A DNA stretch of 64,000 nucleotides from Achromobacter veterisilvae. Its GTDB lineage: Bacteria; Pseudomonadota; Gammaproteobacteria; Burkholderiales; Burkholderiaceae_B. The DNA lies in assembly GCF_900496975.1 (NCBI RefSeq), contig NZ_UFQC01000001.1, positions 186,001 through 250,000 on the forward strand, read 5' to 3'. The notes under the pieces were generated by a model that saw nothing but the letters and a program-made list of their open reading frames with translations, was not told where the DNA came from and searched no databases. Position numbers and translations under genes: made by a program. Positions 17,180-25,464 of the stretch are shown piece after piece; positions within the stretch are counted from its first letter, which is position 1; the number at the start of each line of letters is the position of its first letter.

Positions 17180-17611
17180 CTAGCGCCCTGCCCCGCCCAG
17201 CCTTTGCAGCCAGGCCGGCCGGGGCGATGCGTCCAGCCAGTTCTTGACGATCAGCCCCAGCTCCGTGTCGCCCGCGATGCGCAGGCGGCGCTGGAAGAAC
17301 AAGGTATCGGCATCGGTTTCCGCGCGCATCAGCGCCAGGAAATCGGCCAGCTTCGCGCCCAGCTCCAGTTCCGCCGGCGCGCCGTCCCAGACCGTGCGGA
17401 ACGCGCCTTGCTTCACCGCGAAGCAGTTGCGCAGTCCCAGGTCCTCGACGGTGATGGCGAAGCTGCGGCCTTCCAGTTCGGCCGGCGGCGACAGCCACTT
17501 CAGCCGGCGCGCCAGCTCCAGCCCAGCGACGAAGTGCAGCGACACCAGCGGCGTCGGCAGGCGCCGGCCGATCCGGGCAAAAACGGCGGGCATTGCGATG
17601 GACATGCTCAT
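17180..17611 (-). CDS. ubiT: SCP2-domain ubiquinone biosynthesis accessory factor UbiT
   Basis: Predicted 143-residue SCP2-like protein (LPTPLVSLHFVAGLELARRLKWL, LEGRSFAITVEDLGLRNCFAVKQGAFRTVW, then TDADTLFFQRRLRIAGDTELGLIVKNWLDA). This matches E. coli YhbT, renamed UbiT, a lipid-binding factor needed with UbiU and UbiV for ubiquinone synthesis without oxygen. The start at 17611 overlaps the ubiV stop (ATGA) and has GGAGGA upstream. It is the last gene of the ubiUVT operon and converges with the Aap permease gene. Confidence 0.9.
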   Translation of the reverse strand: MSMSIAMPAVFARIGRRLPTPLVSLHFVAGLELARRLKWLSPPAELEGRSFAITVEDLGLRNCFAVKQGAFRTVWDGAPAELELGAKLADFLALMRAETDADTLFFQRRLRIAGDTELGLIVKNWLDASPRPAWLQRLGGAGR

Positions 17612-18501
17612 ACGGCTTCCTCCAGCAGATCGATGCCGGGCCGTCCATGGAAGTAGCCGTTGCAGCGGTCGATGCCCGCGGGCGGCTCCACCGCGGCCGG
17701 CTTGCCGCCGCGGCGCGCCGTGTCCAGCGCGGCGATCGCTTCCAGCGTGCCGGCCGATTGCGGACTGACGCGCAGCACCTCCACGCCCAGCGACGCCAGC
17801 TCGGGCGCCCGCGCCAGCAAGTCCAGACAGGCGGCCGACTGCACCTGGATGCCGTTGATCGCCAGGAAGTCGCGCGATTCGCGGGTGCGCATGTCCAGGC
17901 CGTCGGGATGTTCGATGCAGCGGAATCCGCACTCGTCCTTCTTCAGGCGGAAGTGCCGCGCCGTGAAGCAGCGCGCCGAGAACGCCAGCGCCATGCGGCC
18001 CCAGACCATGACTTCGGCCTCCAGGCCCGCCGGCCGCTCCTCCAGCAGGCGCGCCAGCGTCTTGCCGTCCATTTCCAGCGGCGCGACGAAGCGCGTGGCG
18101 CCGCGTTGGGCCAGCCATTCCAGGGTGCCGCCGTGGTAGGCGTTCATGTGCGGGCCGGCCACGAAGGGACGGCCGGCCAGATGGCGCATCGCGCCCACTT
18201 CGCCGGCCTCGACCAGGAAGTCGTCCTGCTCGCACAGCTTTTTCAGGGCGCTGGCCTCCGCGCCGGTCTCGATCAGCGTGCGGCCGGACAGCACCACCGT
18301 CTTGCCGGCGGCGCGCAGGTCGCGCGCCAGCGCCATCCAGTCGTCGGCGCGCAGTTCGTGGCGGCGGCTGCACACGGTCTCGCCCACGTAGAGGATGTCG
18401 GCGGGGCTGTCGGCCAGTCCCGCGTAGAAATCCAGCGTGTCGCGGCGCGGCCAGTAGTACAGCAGGGGTCCGACAGAAATCCGGAATGCGTTGGGCTTCA
18501 T
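17608..18501 (-). CDS. ubiV: Oxygen-independent ubiquinone hydroxylation protein UbiV
   Basis: Predicted 297-residue U32-family protein (ISVGPLLYYWPRRDTLDFYAGL..., DILYVGETVCSRRHEL). Four cysteines at C44, C178, C191 and C195 match, with a small offset, the E. coli UbiV ligands C39, C180, C193 and C197 for a [4Fe-4S] cluster. With UbiU it hydroxylates the quinone ring without O2, using prephenate as oxygen donor. ATG 18501 overlaps the ubiU stop (ATGA); ATG 18507 is an alternative. The genetic neighbours (nar genes) fit a need for ubiquinone under nitrate respiration. Confidence 0.93.
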   Translation of the reverse strand: MKPNAFRISVGPLLYYWPRRDTLDFYAGLADSPADILYVGETVCSRRHELRADDWMALARDLRAAGKTVVLSGRTLIETGAEASALKKLCEQDDFLVEAGEVGAMRHLAGRPFVAGPHMNAYHGGTLEWLAQRGATRFVAPLEMDGKTLARLLEERPAGLEAEVMVWGRMALAFSARCFTARHFRLKKDECGFRCIEHPDGLDMRTRESRDFLAINGIQVQSAACLDLLARAPELASLGVEVLRVSPQSAGTLEAIAALDTARRGGKPAAVEPPAGIDRCNGYFHGRPGIDLLEEAV

Positions 18502-19493
18502 TTCCATGGACGTTCGAATGCCCCCTGGGTGACTTGGGAACCCTCGGCATGGCGCGCCAGCATGGCGTTCCATTCGGGGCGCGGGGAAAAGCGGGCCGCG
18601 TCGGCGTGCACGCTGTCGAGCGCGGCGCGCAGCGTGGACACCACCTGCGTCACGTAGGCCGGGCTGCGCTGCCGCCCTTCGATCTTGATGGCGGACACTC
18701 CCATTTCCGCCAGGCGCGGCAGCAGGCCGACGGCGTTCAGGCTGGTGGGTTCCTCCAGCGCGTGGTCGGCCTGCCCGTCCACGTCGAAGCGGCCCTTGCA
18801 CAGGGTTGGATACGCGGCGGGCTCGCCGGGCTCGTAGCGGTCGATGAGGATACCGTTCAGGCGCGCATCCATGCGGCCGTCGGTCTCTTCCCAGCGCACC
18901 GCGTGCGCGGGCGAACAGACGCCTTTGTTGTTGGGGGAATCGCCGGTGGCGTAGGACGACAGCAGGCAGCGCCCCTCGGCCATGACGCACAGGCTGCCGA
19001 AGCCGAACACTTCGACCTCGACGCTGACGTTGGCGCAGATGCGCGCGATCTCGGCCAGCGTCAGGACGCGCGGCAGGACCACGCGGCGGATGCCGAACTG
19101 CTCCTTCATCAGTTCGATGGCGTCGGTATGGGTGGCGGAGCCCTGCACCGACAGGTGCAGGCGCAGATCGGGATAACGGTCGCTGGCGTAGGCCAGCAGG
19201 CCCGCGTCCGCCATGATGACCGCGTCGGCGCCCAGGCCGTAGGCGGCATCCACGGCGGCGCGCCACTCCTGGGCCCGGCCCGCCTGCACGAAAGTGTTGA
19301 TGGCGAACAGCACCTGGCGCTTGCGGCTGTGCGCCAGTTCGACGCCCGCGCGGATGTCGGCTTCGGTGAAATTGAGCCCGGCGAAATTGCGGGCGTTGGT
19401 GGCGTTCTTGAGGCCGAGATAGACCGTGTCGGCGCCCGCCTCGACCGCCGCCTTCAGCGCAGCCAGGCTGCCGGCGGGGGCCACGAGCTCCAT
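18498..19493 (-). CDS. ubiU: Oxygen-independent ubiquinone hydroxylation protein UbiU
   Basis: Predicted 331-residue U32-family Fe-S protein. With the start at ATG 19493 (MELVAPAGSLAALKAAVEAG), the cluster cysteines fall at C169, C176, C193 and C232, exactly the E. coli UbiU numbering, in FGFGSLCVMAEGRC, GVCSPAHAVRW and YPTLCKGRF. An upstream in-frame ATG at 19514 would add seven residues but lies at the predicted transcription start. It acts as a heterodimer with UbiV. A class II FNR-type promoter is visible just upstream. Confidence 0.93.
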   Translation of the reverse strand: MELVAPAGSLAALKAAVEAGADTVYLGLKNATNARNFAGLNFTEADIRAGVELAHSRKRQVLFAINTFVQAGRAQEWRAAVDAAYGLGADAVIMADAGLLAYASDRYPDLRLHLSVQGSATHTDAIELMKEQFGIRRVVLPRVLTLAEIARICANVSVEVEVFGFGSLCVMAEGRCLLSSYATGDSPNNKGVCSPAHAVRWEETDGRMDARLNGILIDRYEPGEPAAYPTLCKGRFDVDGQADHALEEPTSLNAVGLLPRLAEMGVSAIKIEGRQRSPAYVTQVVSTLRAALDSVHADAARFSPRPEWNAMLARHAEGSQVTQGAFERPWK

Positions 19494-19521
19494 GGGAGAG
19501 GTTCGATTTTCCATGACGGCC

Positions 19522-19563
19522 AGTCTAGGGGGTGGCCGTCACGGCCACCTTGTCGCAGATCAA
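19522..19563 (-). promoter_or_regulatory. Predicted FNR-dependent ubiU promoter
   Basis: On the minus strand TTGATCTGCGACAA (19550-19563) matches the FNR consensus TTGAT-N4-ATCAA at 8 of 10 positions. A -10 candidate TAGACT lies at 19522-19527, placing the start point near 19515 and the FNR centre near -41.5, the classical class II activator position. A perfect 19-bp palindrome (GGTGGCCGT, one base, ACGGCCACC; 19531-19549) fills the spacer and could be a second operator. In E. coli ubiUVT is also FNR-activated. Confidence 0.65.
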
Positions 19564-19596
19564 GATCGCCCGGGTGTCGGAGGTCGTAGTCGATGC

Positions 19597-19609
19597 GGGG
19601 GGGGGGGGG
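19597..19609. repeat. Homopolymeric G13 tract upstream of ubiU
   Basis: Thirteen consecutive G residues on the plus strand (poly-C in the ubiU direction) lie about 40 bases upstream of the FNR-like box and 100 bases upstream of the ubiU start. Tracts of this length change length by replication slippage. Bordetella fim promoters use comparable poly-C tracts for phase variation. Confidence 0.9.
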
Positions 19610-19624
19610 TGTGGTGTCTCTGGG

Positions 19625-19770
19625 CCAGGTGTCTGACACCCGTACGAGATGCGCTCTCGTGTGGAAGCACGCCTCCCCGGGTGTCAGACACCAATGAGCT
19701 GGTTGGTGTCTGACACCCGGAGGCACCGTCGCGATTTCAACATCTTCTCGTACGGGTGTCAGACACCTGG
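19625..19770. repeat. Nested palindromic element (146 bp) with 25-bp outer inverted repeats, REPIN/MITE-like
   Basis: Outer arms at 19625-19649 and 19746-19770 are perfect 25-bp inverted repeats. Inner arms at 19677-19694 and 19703-19720 are perfect 18-bp inverted repeats around an 8-base loop. Each arm carries the core GGTGTC-N-GACACC, itself a palindrome. The element lies between the narL stop and the ubiU promoter and has no coding capacity. The same core recurs in the array before narG. It looks like a REPIN or a small non-autonomous inverted-repeat element and may also end narXL transcription. Confidence 0.85.
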
Positions 19771-19815
19771 CCTAGGCACCTGGCCCGTGCGGATGCCTGA
19801 CACCGGGCCGTTCCG

Positions 19816-20478
19816 TCACTCCTCCGTGTACAGCCCGTGCTCCACCGCATACACCGCGACCTGCACGCGGCTGGTCAGGTTCAGTTTTTTCAGCACGTTC
19901 TGCACGTGGATCTTGACCGTGCTTTCGCTGACGTCGAGTTCCCGCGCGATGACCTTGTTGCTGGCGCCGCGCGCCAGCCATTGCACGATCTGCCGCTCGC
20001 GCGCGGTCAGGCGGTTGCGGTCGGAGTTGCCCGACGCCTGCGCGACCTGGCCGGCCTGGCCGCGGAATTGCTCCACGAGCTTGGCCGTCATGCTGTCCGC
20101 GATCACCGGTTCGCCGCCGGCCGCGCGGCGGATGGCGGCGGTCAGCGCGTCGGCGTCGATGTTCTTCACCAGGTAGCCCCGGGCTCCGTCGCGCAGCGCC
20201 TGGCCCAGCTCGTCCGCCTCTTCGGAGACCGTCAGGATGATGACGGCGCAGGACGGCAGGTCCTGCGTCAGCAGTTGCAGCGTTTCCAGGCCGGAGAGCC
20301 CGGGCAGGTTGAGGTCCAGCAAGACCACGTCGGGCTTGAGTTCCTTGGCGCGTTTCAGCCCCTCGACCCCGTCGCCCGCCTCGGCCACGACCTCGAAGTC
20401 GGGCTGGCGCTGCAGCAGCAGGCGCACGCCGGAGCGGAACAGGGTGTGGTCGTCGACGAGGAGAATACGGATGGGCAT
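19816..20478 (-). CDS. narL: Nitrate/nitrite response regulator NarL
   Basis: Predicted 220-residue response regulator. The receiver domain begins PIRILLVDDHTLFRSGVRLLL, with the phospho-acceptor D55 in VVLLDLNLPGLSGLE and the switch lysine in GYLVKNIDADAL. The C-terminal LuxR-type helix-turn-helix is LTARERQIVQWLARGASNKVIARELDVSESTVKIHVQNVLKKL. It partners NarX, encoded 13 bases upstream, to activate nitrate-respiration genes and repress others when nitrate is present. Confidence 0.93.
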   Translation of the reverse strand: MPIRILLVDDHTLFRSGVRLLLQRQPDFEVVAEAGDGVEGLKRAKELKPDVVLLDLNLPGLSGLETLQLLTQDLPSCAVIILTVSEEADELGQALRDGARGYLVKNIDADALTAAIRRAAGGEPVIADSMTAKLVEQFRGQAGQVAQASGNSDRNRLTARERQIVQWLARGASNKVIARELDVSESTVKIHVQNVLKKLNLTSRVQVAVYAVEHGLYTEE

Positions 20479-20491
20479 GGTGTGGGCTATG

Positions 20492-22429
20492 TCAGGCGGC
20501 CTGGCGCTCGCTGCCGGGCAGGGTCAGCGAAACGCGCGTGCCGGCGCCGGGCTGCGATTCGAGTTTTATCATGGCGCGCATCCGGGCGGCCCGCTCGCGC
20601 ATGATGTGCAGCCCCACATGGGATTCGCCGCGCTCCGCCACCTCGCCGGGGTCGTAGCCCTGGCCGTTGTCGGCCACCAGCAGGCTGAAATCGCGGCCGT
20701 TGTCGACCGCCACCTCGACGTGGCTCGCCTCGGAGTGCTTGCGCACGTTCGACAAGGCTTCCTGCAGGATGAACAGTACCTGCAACTGCTGTTCCGGCGG
20801 CAGCGGCGCCCCCTGCCCCTGGTTGAACCGCAATTCGGTCTCGATGCCCGTCTGGCGGCGGAAACGGTCCACGGTGTCTTCGATCGCGGCCTGCAGGTCC
20901 CCCTGCGCCAGCTTGCTGCGGAAATTGGTCAGCAGTTCCCGCACGTCCTGGTAGCTTTCGTCCACGCCCGCGCGCAGCAGCGGCAGGATCTCTTCGATTT
21001 CCTCGGCGTCGCCCCGCTTGACCGCCGCGTCCAGCATCTGCAATTGCAGGTTCAGGAAATTCAGGCCCTGCGCCAGGCTGTCGTGCAGCCCCTGGGCCAC
21101 CAGCCCGCGCTCCTGCACCACGGCCAATTGCCGCGCCTGGGCGCCCAGGCGCCGGTTGTCCAGCGCCACGCCCAGGTGCCGCCCCAGCGTTTCCAGCAAC
21201 TGGGACTCGGCGGCCGTCAGGCGGCGCTGCTGGCGGAAATGCAGGGAATACGAACCCAGCACCTCGTCGCGTGTGACGATGCGGAACACGGCCACGCTGG
21301 CGAAGCCCTCGCGCTGGCAGTTCAGGTCCATGGCCGGCGGCGACCGGCGGAAGTCCTGGATGACGATGACGCCGTCCTGCCGCGTGGCGACGCCGCAATA
21401 GCAATCCTCCACCTTCATGCAGTGCTCGGATTCCACCAGTTCGTCGGACAGGCCCACCGACACCATCAGGTTCAGCTTTTCGTTGGTCGGGTCCAGCGCG
21501 CGGATGCTGCCGCCCTCGGCGTCGAATTGCAGCATCACGCGGCGCAGGAAACCGTCGCACAAGGCCTCGATCTCGTTGGGCTGGTTCAGGAAGGCCGCCA
21601 TGTCGTACAGCGCGCCGATGTCCCGGTTCTGCGCGGCGAGCTGGGCGGTCTTTTCCTCCACCCGCCGCTCCAGCCCGGTGTACAGGTCCTGCAGTTCATC
21701 CGCCATGCGGTTGTAGCCGCGGGCCAGCACGCCGAATTCGTCCTGGCTCTCGACCGGCAGGCGCGTGCTGAATTCCCTTGCGGCCATGCGCTGCAGGCCG
21801 TCTCGCAGCCGCAGCACCGGATAAATGATCCATAGGTACAGCAGGTAGATCATCGCCAGCGTCCCGGCGCTGGCGATGGCGGCCAGCACGCCCTGGGACA
21901 GGCGCAGCGACGTGGTCTTGCCCGCGTTGTCCTGCTCGATCATGCGGACCAGGGTGTCCGCCCGGGAAACGAACTCCGGCAGCGTCTCCAGGTAGGTCGC
22001 GGCGTCCGGCTGCCCGAGGGCGCGGATGGCGGCCGGCTTCATGATGTCGTTCCAGTATGCCGCCACGTCGTGCCACTGGACCCGGATGGCCTCGTCGTTG
22101 GGAATGAAGAGCGGGCGCGCCGGATTGCCGCGCGCCAGGCGCGCGATCGTGTCCTCCATGGCCTGGATCTGCTCCTGGGTGCGGAACTCGCGGCCGGCCT
22201 GCGGCCGCATGAGTTCGACCGCGACCCGGTTGGCGCGCATGCGCAGGCTGCCGGTATCGTTGATCGCGGCGCCCGCGCCTTCCAGTTGCCAGGACAGCCA
22301 CAGGGTCCAACTGACCATGGCCAGCACCACGATCAGCGCGACCAGCGAGCTGGCGATGATGCGCGTGGAAAGGCGGTGCCGGGGAGAAGGCAGGCCCTCG
22401 GACTCGGCGAAGGAATGGGTGGACTTCAT
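20492..22429 (-). CDS. narX: Nitrate/nitrite sensor histidine kinase NarX
   Basis: Predicted 645-residue sensor kinase. A first membrane helix (about 24-48) is followed by the periplasmic P-box INDTGSLRMRANRVAVELM, which binds nitrate in NarX/NarQ proteins. A second helix (GVLAAIASAGTLAMIYLLYLWIIYPVL) leads into HAMP, then a GAF-like central module with the cysteine cluster CMKVEDCYC. The HisKA_3 histidine is in GLVAQGLHDSLAQGLNFL and the ATPase has VEVAVDNGRDFSLLVADNGQGYDPG. ATG 22429 gives the usual short cytoplasmic start. It is cotranscribed with narL. Confidence 0.92.
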   Translation of the reverse strand: MKSTHSFAESEGLPSPRHRLSTRIIASSLVALIVVLAMVSWTLWLSWQLEGAGAAINDTGSLRMRANRVAVELMRPQAGREFRTQEQIQAMEDTIARLARGNPARPLFIPNDEAIRVQWHDVAAYWNDIMKPAAIRALGQPDAATYLETLPEFVSRADTLVRMIEQDNAGKTTSLRLSQGVLAAIASAGTLAMIYLLYLWIIYPVLRLRDGLQRMAAREFSTRLPVESQDEFGVLARGYNRMADELQDLYTGLERRVEEKTAQLAAQNRDIGALYDMAAFLNQPNEIEALCDGFLRRVMLQFDAEGGSIRALDPTNEKLNLMVSVGLSDELVESEHCMKVEDCYCGVATRQDGVIVIQDFRRSPPAMDLNCQREGFASVAVFRIVTRDEVLGSYSLHFRQQRRLTAAESQLLETLGRHLGVALDNRRLGAQARQLAVVQERGLVAQGLHDSLAQGLNFLNLQLQMLDAAVKRGDAEEIEEILPLLRAGVDESYQDVRELLTNFRSKLAQGDLQAAIEDTVDRFRRQTGIETELRFNQGQGAPLPPEQQLQVLFILQEALSNVRKHSEASHVEVAVDNGRDFSLLVADNGQGYDPGEVAERGESHVGLHIMRERAARMRAMIKLESQPGAGTRVSLTLPGSERQAA

Positions 22430-22521
22430 GAAGGTGGCTGCTGTCTGCGCGCGCGGGGCGGATCGGCTACCAGTGTAGTCTCCTCTCGCCGCCCGCCTCC
22501 ACTTCCCTGCGGCGCCGGCGC

Positions 22522-23019
22522 TCAATCCAGGCCCAGGGCGCGGCAAATGAACGCCGCGACGCGGTCGGGGTCGTTCAGCGGCAGGCAAGGCACGCCGGCC
22601 TCCAGCGGCGCGTCGGTCGCCACCGCCAGGAAACCGGCGTCCTCCGCGTGCAGCGGCGGCTTGCCCGCGGCGGGCCGGTACACCTCGATGCGGGGGATGG
22701 CCGCCTGCTTGAATCCTTCCACCAGCACCAGGTCGGCCGGCGCCAGGCGGGCCAGTTGCTCGGCCAGCGTGGGTTCGGGCGCGTCCCGCAGTTCATGGAC
22801 GATGGCGTAGCGGAACGGCGACGCCACCATCACCTCCTGCGCGCCGGCCAGGCGGAAGCGCGCGCTGTCCTTGCCGGGCGGCTCCATCTGGAAATCGTGG
22901 TGGCTGTGCTTGATGACGTTGACCCGCAGGCCGCGCGCGACCAGCAAGGGCAGCATCGCTTCGATGAGGGTGGTCTTGCCGCTGCCGGAACGGCCGGCGA
23001 TACCGAAAACTGGGGTCAT
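22522..23019 (-). CDS. mobB: Molybdopterin-guanine dinucleotide biosynthesis protein MobB
   Basis: Predicted 165-residue GTP-binding protein with P-loop [21 protein letters not shown], then [28 protein letters not shown] and [19 protein letters not shown], all MobB hallmarks. It assists MobA in attaching GMP to molybdopterin for the bis-MGD cofactor of NarG. ATG 23019 has GGAG upstream and overlaps the carbonic anhydrase stop. Its place in the nar block fits the cofactor demand. Confidence 0.92.
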   Translation of the reverse strand: MTPVFGIAGRSGSGKTTLIEAMLPLLVARGLRVNVIKHSHHDFQMEPPGKDSARFRLAGAQEVMVASPFRYAIVHELRDAPEPTLAEQLARLAPADLVLVEGFKQAAIPRIEVYRPAAGKPPLHAEDAGFLAVATDAPLEAGVPCLPLNDPDRVAAFICRALGLD

Positions 23020-23684
23020 GCAAGCTCCGAGAACGAGGGGCATACGATCGGCAGGAACGCGTCCGCACGCGCCGAGTATGCCAGCAAAGCGCCCGCCACC
23101 AGGTCGAAATACCAGCCGTGCAGCGTCAGCGCTCCCGTCTGGACCGCGCGCCTGACGAAAGGCAGGTCTTCCAGGTTGCGCAGCGAGATCAGGATGGACG
23201 CCTGTTCGCAGGCGCGCCGGCGCTCCGCGGCCGAGGCCGCGGGCATCTGTTGCAGCACCCGCCTGCGCGCCGGCTCGGCGATGTCCATCCAGCGTTTCAG
23301 GTAGTCGGTCTCGCCGTTGTCCTCGGCGCAGCCCAGGCCCCGGTCCATCAGCGTCCGGATGCCGCCGCAGTGCGCATGGCCCAGCACGATGACGCGGCTG
23401 ACCTGCAATTGTTCCACCGCGAACTGGATCGCGGCCAGCACGCCCTGCAGGCCCCGGTCCGTGTTGGCCGGCGGCACCAGGTTGGCGACGTTGCGCACGG
23501 TGAAGATGTCGCCCGGGTCGCAGCCCAGCAGCATGGCCGGGTCCACCCGGGAATCGCAGCATCCGATCAGCAAGGTGCTGGGATGCTGGCCCTCGCGCAG
23601 GTTGCGGTAGAGGGAAGGCGCATTTTCGTAGTATTGCTGCTGGAAGCGCTGGAAACCGTCGACCAGGCGTTCGATGTCGCGCAT
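23016..23684 (-). CDS. Beta-class carbonic anhydrase
   Basis: Predicted 222-residue enzyme. The zinc ligands are C42, H103 and C106, in [16 protein letters not shown] (with the D44/R46 dyad) and [12 protein letters not shown]. The protein interconverts CO2 and bicarbonate in the cytoplasm. It lies one base after moaA and overlaps mobB, so it belongs to the nitrate-respiration block. A role in bicarbonate supply or pH control during anaerobic growth is inferred from position only. Confidence 0.93.
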   Translation of the reverse strand: MRDIERLVDGFQRFQQQYYENAPSLYRNLREGQHPSTLLIGCCDSRVDPAMLLGCDPGDIFTVRNVANLVPPANTDRGLQGVLAAIQFAVEQLQVSRVIVLGHAHCGGIRTLMDRGLGCAEDNGETDYLKRWMDIAEPARRRVLQQMPAASAAERRRACEQASILISLRNLEDLPFVRRAVQTGALTLHGWYFDLVAGALLAYSARADAFLPIVCPSFSELA

Positions 23685-23685
23685 C

Positions 23686-24684
23686 TCAGCCTCCCGTCTG
23701 CGCCATGAAGCGCACGATGCGTTCCGGGCGGCTGGTGAATTCGTGGCGCTCCGGCTTGGCGGCGATGCCAGCCAGGATGGCCCGGGTCAGTTCGGCGTCG
23801 CTGGCGCCGCCGCGCAGCAGCCGGCCCAGCGGCACCTGGTCTTCCTGCCCCAGGCACAGGTACAGCGTGCCGTCCACGCCCAGCCGGACGCGGTTGCAAC
23901 TGGCGCAGAAATGCCGCGACATCGGCGTGATCACGCCCAGCACCGGCGCGCCGCGGCCGGTCGTCCAGTAGCGCGCGGGGCCGGCCCCGGCACCCGCCAG
24001 CGCGGGCATGAACCCCGCCTCGGCGGCCAGGCGCGCGCCCATCGCGTTCAGGTCGGTATGGGAAAAGCCCCGGCCGCACTCGCCCATGGGCATGGGCTCG
24101 ATCAGGCGCAGCACGAAGCCCTGCGCCACCGCGTAGTCCAGCAGCCGCCGCACCTCCGCCTCGGGCGTGGCCGCGTGCACCACACTGTTGAGCTTGATGG
24201 GCGCGAAGCCCGCGCGCCGCGCGGCGGCCAGTCCGGCCAGCACCGACTCCAGGCAGTCCCGGCCGGTGATCCGGCTGAAAGCGGCCGCGTCCAGCGTGTC
24301 CAGGCTGACGTTCAGGCGGTCCACGCCGGCCGCGCGCAGGGACTGCGCGTGGCGGGCGAGCTGGGTGCCGTTGGTGGAGACCGACAGGTCCGCCAACCCG
24401 GGCATGGCGGCGATCGCGCCCGCCAGCCCGGCGATGCCGCGGCGCAATAGCGGCTCTCCGCCGGTCAGGCGGACCTTGCTGACGCCCAACGCCACGAACA
24501 GGCCGACGAGCCGCAGCATTTCCTCGTGGTCCAGCCAGTTCGACGGCGTTTCGAAGCCCTTGAAATCCTTGGGCAGGCAATAGCTGCAACGCAGATCGCA
24601 GCGGTCGGTGACCGAGACGCGCAGATAGTCGATGCGGCGTCCGTGGCCATCCTTGAGGGGTCCGGCAGGCGGCGTTTCCATCAT
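23686..24684 (-). CDS. moaA: GTP 3',8-cyclase MoaA (molybdenum cofactor biosynthesis)
   Basis: Predicted 332-residue radical SAM enzyme. The N-terminal [4Fe-4S] cysteines are C29, C33 and C36 (SVTDRCDLRCSYCLPKDF). The C-terminal cluster region is HFCASCNRVRLGVDGTLYLCLGQ, and VRLTGGEPLLRRG is the SAM-binding GGE motif. It makes the first intermediate of molybdopterin from GTP. The start overlaps the stop of the isomerase gene (ATGA). Such a nar-linked moaA copy is common in denitrifiers. Confidence 0.94.
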   Translation of the reverse strand: MMETPPAGPLKDGHGRRIDYLRVSVTDRCDLRCSYCLPKDFKGFETPSNWLDHEEMLRLVGLFVALGVSKVRLTGGEPLLRRGIAGLAGAIAAMPGLADLSVSTNGTQLARHAQSLRAAGVDRLNVSLDTLDAAAFSRITGRDCLESVLAGLAAARRAGFAPIKLNSVVHAATPEAEVRRLLDYAVAQGFVLRLIEPMPMGECGRGFSHTDLNAMGARLAAEAGFMPALAGAGAGPARYWTTGRGAPVLGVITPMSRHFCASCNRVRLGVDGTLYLCLGQEDQVPLGRLLRGGASDAELTRAILAGIAAKPERHEFTSRPERIVRFMAQTGG

Positions 24685-25442
24685 GCGGCGCTTCCGCTGA
24701 AGACACGTTCCGGCTCGCCCTCCTCCAGGTCGATGCCCTGGATGTCGGCGCGGCCGATCAACAGCTTGACGTACTGCCGCCAGGCGATGTCGCGGCTCAT
24801 GGCCGACAGCGCCGAGGCGATCTGCCCGGCCACGTGCTCGTATGGCAGCAGCCGCCCTTCGATGCGGTGCGTCACGCGCACGATGTGCAGGCCATGGCGG
24901 GTCTGCAGCAGTTGCGGCAGCAGGCCGCCGGCGGGCAGCGCGAACACCGCTCGCTCGAATTCCGGCACCGTGTCGCCGCGGCCCAGTTGGCCCAGGCTGC
25001 CGTCCACGGCGGCGGACGGGCAGTTGGACTGCTCGCGCGCCACGGCCGCGAAGCGCGACGGGTCTTCCAGCAGTTCGGCCAGCACCGCATTGGCGTGCGC
25101 CCGCAGCATGTCCAGGTTCACGCTGGGCGTGACCTGGAACAGGATGTGGTCGGCCTCGACCAGTTCGCCCACCATGAAGCGCTCGGGGTGCATCTGGTAG
25201 AAGCGGCGGCAGGCGGCCTCGTCGGCTTCGGGCGCGGTGGCCTCGCGGGCCAGCAGGCCGCCGATGGCGCCCTCCTCGTCCGCGGCGTCCAGCCCCTGCC
25301 GGGCGGCTTCGTCCAGCAGCACGCGGCGCAGCACCAGCGCCGTGACCGCCTCGCGCATGGGATTGCCGGCCTGCGCATGCAGCGGCAGCTCGCGTTCCAG
25401 GTCCGCGTCGCTCAGTTCGACGCCATTGACGATGACAGGCAT
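24681..25442 (-). CDS. Parvulin-type peptidyl-prolyl isomerase of the nar operon (NifM-like)
   Basis: Predicted 253-residue protein without signal peptide. An N-terminal helical part (VLRRVLLDEAARQG) precedes a parvulin domain (LVEADHILFQVTPSVN, CPSAAVDGSLGQLGRGDTVPEFERAVFALPAGGLLPQLLQTRHGLHIVRVTHR). ATG 25442 has GAGGAG seven bases upstream. PpiC-type genes directly after narI are typical of Pseudomonas and betaproteobacterial nar operons; the isomerase probably helps nitrate reductase folding or maturation in the cytoplasm. Confidence 0.88.
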   Translation of the reverse strand: MPVIVNGVELSDADLERELPLHAQAGNPMREAVTALVLRRVLLDEAARQGLDAADEEGAIGGLLAREATAPEADEAACRRFYQMHPERFMVGELVEADHILFQVTPSVNLDMLRAHANAVLAELLEDPSRFAAVAREQSNCPSAAVDGSLGQLGRGDTVPEFERAVFALPAGGLLPQLLQTRHGLHIVRVTHRIEGRLLPYEHVAGQIASALSAMSRDIAWRQYVKLLIGRADIQGIDLEEGEPERVFSGSAA

Positions 25443-25464
25443 GTTCGGCTCCTCGTGGCGGGTT

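Noticed and set aside
19531-19549. GGTGGCCGT-N-ACGGCCACC dyad considered as a narL/ubiU terminator
   Set aside because: It lies between the FNR-like box and the -10 element and has no T-run; an operator role is more likely.
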